Shown one piece after another: positions 58,286-64,000 of a stretch of DNA of 64,000 bases. Below the pieces are notes generated by a model. It was not told the origin of the DNA. It saw only the letters and a list, made by a program, of their open reading frames with translations, and did no database searches. This stretch comes from Streptomyces antibioticus (lineage in GTDB: Bacteria > Actinomycetota > Actinomycetes > Streptomycetales > Streptomycetaceae). The DNA lies in NCBI RefSeq assembly GCF_001514065.1, contig NZ_KQ948424.1:310001-374000 (forward strand), read 5' to 3'. How positions within the stretch are numbered: position 1 is the stretch's first letter; every line of letters starts with the position of its first letter. Position numbers and translations under genes: made by a program.

Positions 58286-59445
58286 TCGACCAGGTCAACA
58301 GGCTGACCGCCCGCTGGGCAGCCGCAGTTGAGGGCGGCACCGTCCTCTCGGCGGCGGGCGTCTGGCCGTTGCTCGCCCTGCTCGCCGACGGGGCGACCGG
58401 GGCGGCCCGGGAGGAGCTGGCAGGGGCCGTCGGGGTACCGGCGGAGCAAGCCGGGGCGGCGGCACGGGAGTTGCTGGCGACGCTCGGCGCCATGGACGGC
58501 CTGGACTCCGCCGTGGGGCTGTGGACCCAGCGGACGCTGGAGCTGCGGGAGGCGTGGGTGGCGGGGCTGCCCACGGAAACGCACGGCGTCCTCACCGGTG
58601 ACCTGGACACCGATCAGGCGGCCCTGGACGCCTGGGCCGCCCGGCGGACGTCCGGGGCGGTCCGGCGGATGCCGGTGGCGTTGCGGCCGGACTCCTCACT
58701 CGTGCCGGCGTGCGCGCTGGCGCTGCGGACGGAGTGGGAGGCGCCGTTCAAGGGCGATCTCATGCCGTGGCGGGACCAGGATCGGGCCGGGTTGTCGCGT
58801 ACCACTCCTGACCTGGACGACGTGGCGGTGGCGCGGACGCCGACGGGAGCCGTGACGGAGGTCCGGGTGCGCGGCACGAACGGCATCGACGTCCATCTGC
58901 TGCTCGGGGACGAGCGGTTGACGCCCGGGCAGGTGCTCGGTGCCGGGATGGACGTCCTGGGCGGGACGCTGACGGCCGTACCCGGCAGCGGACTGCCGTT
59001 CGGGGTGGCGGGGCCCGGACTCAGGGTCGAGACGGTCCGCACCGACCGGCCGGAGCCGCCGAGCCTCACGCTCAGCACCCCCGAGTTCACCGTCGCCGCC
59101 GACCACGACCTGTTGGCGGACCGGGAGTTGTTCGGGCTGGCGACGGCGGCCGACGGCTCCCCCGGGCACTTCCCCGGCATCAGTGCGGCGCCGCTCGGGC
59201 TCGCGGCCGGGCGGCAGTCGGTGACGGCGACGTTCAGTGGCGAGGGGTTCCGGGCGGCCGCCGTGACCGCGATGGACATGGTGTGGCTGAGCTGGGAACC
59301 CGAGCCGGAGCACGAGTCGAAGCGGGCCTACGCCACCTTCGACCGCCCCTTCGGATTCCTCGCGGTCCACCGCGCGTCACGGCTCGCCCTCGCGGCGGGC
59401 TGGGTCACCGACCCGACGCCCTTCCGCGAGGACGACCTGTACTGA
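58282..59445 (+). CDS. Serpin-family protein 2
   Basis: A 387-residue serpin paralogous to its neighbour: LTARWAAAVEGGTVLSAAGV, hinge GEGFRAAAVTA and signature FDRPFGFLAVHRASRLALAAGWV. The reactive loop after the hinge is longer, with MDMVWLSWEPEPEHESKR, and quite different from serpin 1, which suggests a different protease target. GTG start overlaps the serpin 1 stop (GTGA) with GGAGGAG upstream. The pair arose by tandem duplication. Confidence 0.85.
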   Translation: MIDQVNRLTARWAAAVEGGTVLSAAGVWPLLALLADGATGAAREELAGAVGVPAEQAGAAARELLATLGAMDGLDSAVGLWTQRTLELREAWVAGLPTETHGVLTGDLDTDQAALDAWAARRTSGAVRRMPVALRPDSSLVPACALALRTEWEAPFKGDLMPWRDQDRAGLSRTTPDLDDVAVARTPTGAVTEVRVRGTNGIDVHLLLGDERLTPGQVLGAGMDVLGGTLTAVPGSGLPFGVAGPGLRVETVRTDRPEPPSLTLSTPEFTVAADHDLLADRELFGLATAADGSPGHFPGISAAPLGLAAGRQSVTATFSGEGFRAAAVTAMDMVWLSWEPEPEHESKRAYATFDRPFGFLAVHRASRLALAAGWVTDPTPFREDDLY

Positions 59446-59451
59446 CGTACG

Positions 59452-59491
59452 GGAACTTCTCAGGCGTCGGACCGGAACTTCTCAGTCGTCG
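59452..59491. repeat. 22-bp-period direct repeat at the SDR 3' end
   Basis: GGAACTTCTCAGGCGTCG (59452-59469) and GGAACTTCTCAGTCGTCG (59474-59491) differ at one base. The second copy contains the SDR stop codon. It looks like a small tandem duplication between convergent genes. Confidence 0.7.
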
Positions 59492-60312
59492 AACGCCGTG
59501 GCCCTCGCGTCCTTCTCCCAGGGCGTGATGTCGTCCCTGACCTGGTCGAGATGGCCCAGGACCGCTGTGACGCCGTCGTCGCCGAGGGGGAGGCGCAGCG
59601 GGGTGTTCTCGGCCCGGAGGGCGGCCAGGACGACCGCGGCGGCCTTGGCCGGGTCGCCGGGCTGGGTGCCGTCGCCGCCGGAGACGAAGCCGCGGGTGGT
59701 GCTGACCTTGGAGTAGACGCCGCTGTCCGTGCTGATGCCGGCCCGGTCCTTCTCGAACAGCCCGGTCCGGAAGGCGCCCGGCTCGACGATCAGCACCTTG
59801 ATGCCGAACTCCGCGACCTCGTCCGCCAGCGCCTCGGACATGCCCTCCAGCGCGAACTTCGTGCCGCTGTACGCCGAGAAGCCCGCGAAGGACATCTGCC
59901 CGCCCATGCTGCTCATCTGGACGATCGCGCCCGAGCGGCGCTCCCGCATCGAGGGCAGGACCGCGCGCACCAGCGCCGCCGGCCCGAAGACATGCACGTC
60001 GAACAGGGCCCGCAGCTCGTCCTCGCCGGTCTCCTCGAAGGCGCCGACATGCGTACGGCCCGCGTTGTTGACCAGAACGTCGATCCGGCCGTGCCGGGCC
60101 ACCACGTCCCGTACCGCGGCCTCGGCCGCGGCCGTGTCGGCGACGTCCAGGCGCAGCGCCTCCACCTGGTCGGGGTGGGCGGCGACCAGGTCGGCCAGCG
60201 CCTCGGGGCGGCGGGCCGCGCCCACGACCACATCGCCGTCGGCGAGGGCCGCCTCCGCGACGGCCCGCCCGAAACCGCTGCTCGCGCCGGTGATGAGCCA
60301 CACCTTGTTCAT
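59482..60312 (-). CDS. Short-chain dehydrogenase/reductase (SDR)
   Basis: A 276-residue classical SDR: cofactor motif TGASSGFG (residues 8-15), NNAG, catalytic Ser in QMSSMGGQ and YSGTK with the catalytic Tyr/Lys, then the PGAFRTGLF segment. Arg residues after beta-2 (AARRPE) suggest NADP(H). The substrate is unknown. It is divergent from a LysR-type regulator, with a symmetrical LysR-type box between them, so that regulator probably controls it. Confidence 0.92.
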   Translation of the reverse strand: MNKVWLITGASSGFGRAVAEAALADGDVVVGAARRPEALADLVAAHPDQVEALRLDVADTAAAEAAVRDVVARHGRIDVLVNNAGRTHVGAFEETGEDELRALFDVHVFGPAALVRAVLPSMRERRSGAIVQMSSMGGQMSFAGFSAYSGTKFALEGMSEALADEVAEFGIKVLIVEPGAFRTGLFEKDRAGISTDSGVYSKVSTTRGFVSGGDGTQPGDPAKAAAVVLAALRAENTPLRLPLGDDGVTAVLGHLDQVRDDITPWEKDARATAFDD

Positions 60313-60352
60313 GACTGCTCCTGCTCGCTCACGCTCGGTTCGTCCTTACGTG

Positions 60353-60377
60353 AACCAGCTTGCGGGCGTGGCTGGTT
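60353..60377. promoter_or_regulatory. LysR-type regulator binding box
   Basis: AACCAGC-N11-GCTGGTT is a perfect interrupted palindrome with the T/A-N11-A/T spacing of LysR-type sites. It lies between the divergent SDR and LysR genes, 29 bases before the LysR ATG. Confidence 0.65.
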
Positions 60378-60405
60378 GCCCGTCCAAGACCCGTGGTGAT
60401 AACCG

Positions 60406-61317
60406 ATGGCCATGACGACCGACGTGCACCTCCGGGACCTGCGCTACTTCCTCACGGTGGCCGAGGAACTGCACTTCACCCGTGCCGCCGAGCGGCTGTA
60501 CGTGTCCCAGCCCGCGTTGAGCAAACAAGTACGGGCCCTGGAGCGGCAGTTGGGCATGGAACTGTTCCGGCGCGACCGGCACGGCGTGGCGCTCACCGGG
60601 GCGGGCGAGGCGCTGCTGCCGTACGCCCGCCGGGTGGTGGACGACTGGGCGGCGGGGGCGGCGGCGCTGGACGCGGTCCGGGCGGAGGGGCGCAGCACCC
60701 TCACCGTGGGGATGAGCACCAGTCCCGGGCGCGGTGGGCTGCTGCCGGCGATCCGGTCCCGCTTCACCGCCGCCCATCCGGAGGCGACGGTGCGGCTGCG
60801 CCAGGTGAGCTGGGAGGACCCGACCGCGGGACTGGCCGACGGGGACGTCGACGTGGCCTTCGTCTGGCTGCCGCTGCCGGACGCCGCGCGCTACGCGTGG
60901 ACCGTGGTCGCCGAGGAGGCGCGGCTGGTCGCGCTGCGGGAGAGCCATCCGCTGGCGGCCCGCGCGGAGATCGACTTCGCCGACCTCGCCGACGAGCCGT
61001 TCCTCGCGCTGCCCGAGAGCGCCGGTCCGCTGCGCGACCACTGGCTCGCCCTGGACTCCCGCGCCGGCCGCCCGCCCCGCATCGGCGCGGAGATCGCCGG
61101 CACGGAGGAGACGTACGAGGCCCTGGCCGCGGGCCTCGGCATCTGCCTGGTGGCCGCGGGCAACGCCCCGCTGATCACGCTGGGCGGGGTGGTGACCCGG
61201 CCGGTGCGCGGGGTGTCGCCGAGCCGCTTCGTCCTCGCCTGGCGCAAGGGCGACCGCAGTCCGCTGGTGCGCGGGTACGTGGCGGCCTGCACGGCCCTTC
61301 ATCCCAACCTGGGCTGA
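60406..61317 (+). CDS. LysR-family transcriptional regulator
   Basis: A 303-residue regulator. The N-terminal helix-turn-helix is canonical (LRYFLTVAEELHFTRAAERL, VSQPALSKQVRALERQLG, LFRRDRHGVALTGAG). The C-terminal periplasmic-binding-like domain covers about 90-300. It probably controls the divergent SDR gene and itself through the palindrome between them. A start at the next ATG (60412) is also possible. The inducer is unknown. Confidence 0.93.
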   Translation: MAMTTDVHLRDLRYFLTVAEELHFTRAAERLYVSQPALSKQVRALERQLGMELFRRDRHGVALTGAGEALLPYARRVVDDWAAGAAALDAVRAEGRSTLTVGMSTSPGRGGLLPAIRSRFTAAHPEATVRLRQVSWEDPTAGLADGDVDVAFVWLPLPDAARYAWTVVAEEARLVALRESHPLAARAEIDFADLADEPFLALPESAGPLRDHWLALDSRAGRPPRIGAEIAGTEETYEALAAGLGICLVAAGNAPLITLGGVVTRPVRGVSPSRFVLAWRKGDRSPLVRGYVAACTALHPNLG

Positions 61318-61412
61318 CGGCACCGTACTTCAGGCGCAACAGGAAGCCCTCGCTGTACCCTGTCGCCACTGTGTGTCAGGAGCCGCCGACGCAACACGGG
61401 GGGACGGGGCGG

Positions 61413-63092
61413 ATGGTCCAGACGGTGCGGCCCCGCAGCAGTCGGCCCGGGGACTTCGAGGACGAGGACGAACAGCGGCGGCTGTCGGTGTTCCATCTCG
61501 TCGGTCTCGCAGCCGGCGGAGTGATCGGCTCCGGCTGGATCCTGGGCACCCACGAGGCCTACGAGAAGGCCGGTTCGGACGCCTATCTGGCCTGGGTCTT
61601 CGGCGGCCTGCTCATGCTCCTCGTCGCCGCGGTGATGGTCGAACTCGGCACCGCCGCGCCCAAGACCGGCGGACTGGTCTTCCTGCCCCTGCAAAGCAGC
61701 GGTGCCCTGGTCGCGACGGTGGTCGCGACCGGGCTGTGGATCTTCTACGCGATCAACCTGGCCAGCGAGGCCGTCGCGATGACCAGGGGCCTCGACGCGA
61801 GGATGAAGGACCTGCTGGACAGTTCCGACACCCTGACCCTCAAAGGCTGGGGGTGGGCGCTGTTCTTCATGGCGGTGATCGCCGCGGTCAACCTGATCGC
61901 GCCGCGCATCTTCTTCACCATCAACTCCTGGCTGACCGTGGTGAAGATCGCCGTACCCGTGCTGGCCGTCGTCGTGCTCATCGTGACCGCCGTCCACGGC
62001 GAGGCACCCGCGCAGCACGACCCCAAGGGTGGCCTCGGCACCGACGCCGCGATGAGCGCGGTGGTCACCAGCGGGGTGATCTACTCCTATGTCGGCTTCC
62101 AGGGGCCGCTCGACCTGGCCGGCAACATCAAGCGGCGCGGCATAGGGGAGGCGGCCCGGCTGCGGCGAGCGGTGTTCGGGACGATCATCGGCTCGATGAT
62201 CCTGTACATAGCGCTCCAGGTGGTCTTCACCGAGTACTGGGTGGCAGGCGCCGACGAGTCCAACCCGTACGCCCATTTCGCCAGGATCGCCGGGCTGATC
62301 TGGCTCGGCTGGCTGCTCAGGGTCGTCGCCGTGGTCTCCCCCATGGGCGCGGGGCTCGTCTTCGCCCATGCGGCGACCCGTGAGGTCGCGGCGCTCAGCC
62401 GGGCCCATCTCACCCACCGGGGCCTGCAGACCGCCCGCAAGGCCACGCTGAACCGGCGCTACGACGTCTACTGGCTGGTGCTGCTCGTCGACTTCTTCGT
62501 CGCGGGCACCGTGCTGGTGACGGTCGGCGGCAGCTGGCAGACCCTGGTGGAGATCACCGGCGTCCTGACCCTGGTCGTCTACGCCGTCCCGGGCGTCGTC
62601 CTCGTGTCCCTGCGGGACCACCTGCCGGACCGCTCCCGGGCCCGGCAGCGCTTCCACGAGATCCTGGCGCGGGCCAGCTTCGCCCTCATCGCGCTGATCC
62701 TGCACCGGGCGGGCTGGGGGTCCATGTGGCGGGGCATGCTGACGCTCGCGGTGGGCTGCGCCCTGCTGCTGTGGCTGCCCATCCTGGCCCGCCGGCTGCC
62801 CGCCTTCGGACGGGTCTACGACGCCAAGGTGCATGTCACGCTGTTCCGGGAGTGGCGCACCAGCCCCGCGGCCCAGGCGGCGCTCTGGCTGATCGGCCAT
62901 CTCGCGGTGCTGACCCTGCTCACCCTGGCGAGCGACACGTCGTTCGGCAAGGACTACGCGGTGCACCTCGGTGTCCTGGCCGTCGTCACGGCCCTGGTGT
63001 CCTTCGAGGGGCTGGTCAACGCCTCCCGCAGACACATGGCCCAGGTGCCGCCCATGCTGCCGAAGCCGGGGGCTATCGCAGCGAGCGGATGA
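61413..63092 (+). CDS. APC-family amino acid permease
   Basis: A 559-residue transporter with about 12 membrane segments. The first has the APC signature LVGLAAGGVIGSGWILGTHEA and the sixth region reads SGVIYSYVGFQGPLDLAGNIK. It likely moves an amino acid or amine by proton symport; the substrate is unclear. The ATG is preferred over upstream in-frame sequence that overlaps the LysR gene. Its last 20 bases overlap the 3' end of the convergent gene. Confidence 0.88.
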   Translation: MVQTVRPRSSRPGDFEDEDEQRRLSVFHLVGLAAGGVIGSGWILGTHEAYEKAGSDAYLAWVFGGLLMLLVAAVMVELGTAAPKTGGLVFLPLQSSGALVATVVATGLWIFYAINLASEAVAMTRGLDARMKDLLDSSDTLTLKGWGWALFFMAVIAAVNLIAPRIFFTINSWLTVVKIAVPVLAVVVLIVTAVHGEAPAQHDPKGGLGTDAAMSAVVTSGVIYSYVGFQGPLDLAGNIKRRGIGEAARLRRAVFGTIIGSMILYIALQVVFTEYWVAGADESNPYAHFARIAGLIWLGWLLRVVAVVSPMGAGLVFAHAATREVAALSRAHLTHRGLQTARKATLNRRYDVYWLVLLVDFFVAGTVLVTVGGSWQTLVEITGVLTLVVYAVPGVVLVSLRDHLPDRSRARQRFHEILARASFALIALILHRAGWGSMWRGMLTLAVGCALLLWLPILARRLPAFGRVYDAKVHVTLFREWRTSPAAQAALWLIGHLAVLTLLTLASDTSFGKDYAVHLGVLAVVTALVSFEGLVNASRRHMAQVPPMLPKPGAIAASG

Positions 63093-64000
63093 CCTGCTTG
63101 GCCTCGTCGTCGAAGCCCCCGTCGCGCAACACGTGGACCGCCTCCTCCCGACGGTGGGTGTCCGACCAGCGGCCCACCGTGGCGCGGAGCAGGAAGTACC
63201 GGTCCTCCTCGGAGAGCCGGCTGTCGCACAGCCTTCTGACGATCGCCACCACGTCCTCGGGGGTCACCCGCTGCTCGTTCTCCAGGCAGCGTTCGAGCAG
63301 GTCCCAGCCGTCCTTGTGCAGCGCGTCGCGCAGCTCCGGGTCCGTCTCGTCGTACAGCTGGGCGGCGATCTCGGCGATGAGCGCGCCCGAGCCCGCGGAC
63401 TGCCGTACGGAGTCCGGCGGGTCCGCCAGTTCCTTGCAGGCCCGGTAGACGGCGTCACCGCTCCGCGCGGCGCGCAGCCCCCGGACGTACTCGACGAACA
63501 GCCCGACGCCCGCGCCCTGTTCGAGGATGTGCACGGCGAGCCGCTGGGCGATGGTCTGGGCGGCGCGGTTGCGGTCCCGGGTGCCCTCGATCCTGCCGAG
63601 CAGGGCGACCAGGTCGGCGCCGGTGCGGCCCTCGGTGTGCACGGCGGCGGCGATCCGCAGCAGTCTGCGGCACTCCGGGGAGGCGTTGACGTTGCCCAGG
63701 ACCGTGTCCAGCCGGTCGAGTTCGTCCGGGGAGCGCACCGTCTCCCTGTCCCCGCCGGCCACGATGTCGGCGAGCAGGTCCCTGGTCGTACGGGTGAGGA
63801 GCTCGGACTCGTGCCAGAACCTCACGATCTCGGCGAGTTGCACCAGGTTCTCGCGGGAGGCGGCATGCCGCCGGATCCCCTCGCACTTGTCGGTGAGCGA
63901 CTCCTTCGCCAACTGGCCGCAGATCTCCACGATGTCGTACTGCGAGCGCCGCCGGCCGACGTGCCTCATGAGGCTGTCGGAGCGGTCCGTGCCGGTCGCG
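63073..64000 (-). CDS. Unidentified helical protein, possibly truncated by the window edge
   Basis: An ATG at 63969 gives 298 residues, but the same frame stays open to the window edge and the extra codons (TGTDRSDSL) look coding, so the true start may lie outside. The protein is soluble and all-helical, rich in Glu, Asp, Arg and Leu, in units of about 45 residues (ELADPPDSVRQSAGSGALIAE; TPEDVVAIVRRLCDSRLSEED), suggesting HEAT- or ARM-like repeats. No motif for an enzyme is visible and I do not recognise a family. It is convergent with the permease gene. Confidence 0.6.
   Translation of the reverse strand, partial: ATGTDRSDSLMRHVGRRRSQYDIVEICGQLAKESLTDKCEGIRRHAASRENLVQLAEIVRFWHESELLTRTTRDLLADIVAGGDRETVRSPDELDRLDTVLGNVNASPECRRLLRIAAAVHTEGRTGADLVALLGRIEGTRDRNRAAQTIAQRLAVHILEQGAGVGLFVEYVRGLRAARSGDAVYRACKELADPPDSVRQSAGSGALIAEIAAQLYDETDPELRDALHKDGWDLLERCLENEQRVTPEDVVAIVRRLCDSRLSEEDRYFLLRATVGRWSDTHRREEAVHVLRDGGFDDEAKQVIRSLR

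Overview
The window is high-GC actinobacterial DNA with GTG and TTG starts and third positions that are almost all G or C. The genes point to Streptomyces or a close relative: mycothiol deacetylase mshB, a five-gene operon in bldK order, two SARP-type regulators, a separate anti-sigma-like ATPase plus an RsbU-like phosphatase, and two copies of short intergenic sequences that I recognise as widespread in Streptomyces. No rRNA, tRNA, CRISPR, insertion sequence or phage gene was recognised.

Layout. 1-4.4 kb: a SirB1-like gene, then a leftward operon for an ABC-2 transporter and a DesK/DesR-type two-component system, with a palindromic candidate operator at its head. 4.5-8.8 kb: a large disordered-plus-membrane protein, a four-helix membrane protein, mshB and a 64-residue membrane protein. 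8.9-11.1 kb: an S9 peptidase. 11.2-16.8 kb (leftward): a complete Dpp/Opp-type peptide importer. 17.3-23.4 kb (rightward): the bldK operon. 23.5-25.3 kb: DinB-like, VOC and methyltransferase genes. 25.4-32.3 kb: a small regulatory and peptide-modification locus (below). 32.3-38.6 kb (leftward): a second five-gene importer with the same gene order as bldK, so the two operons face each other across the locus. 39.3-43.7 kb: typA and a solo peptide-binding lipoprotein. 44.0-47.9 kb: a succinate dehydrogenase operon. 47.9-64 kb: a phosphotransferase, a TPM-like membrane protein, stress-signalling proteins, NUDIX, SPOR and GntR genes, two tandem serpins, a divergent SDR/LysR pair, an amino-acid permease and an unidentified protein cut by the window edge.

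The most interesting region is 25.4-32.3 kb. A previously unlisted 46-codon gene (32069-32209) heads a leftward operon. Behind it come a strong hairpin, a ThiF/MccB-type adenylating enzyme with an N-terminal PqqD-like peptide-binding domain, and a membrane metalloprotease (HELAH) that also begins with a PqqD-like domain. An AfsR-like SARP/STAND/TPR regulator follows, and a compact SARP converges on it. The promoter region of the small gene carries three tandem 11-bp repeats placed as in SARP-dependent promoters. I read this as an unrecognised RiPP (ribosomally made, modified peptide) system. No exporter or recognised modification class is present, and two oligopeptide importers flank it. I therefore propose, as inference only, that its product could be a signalling peptide released by the membrane protease and re-imported by a BldK-type permease.

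A second theme is expression ratio control. The binding-protein genes of both bldK-type operons, and the small peptide gene, are each followed directly by a perfect 13-14 bp hairpin, a layout expected to make the first product more abundant than the downstream ones.
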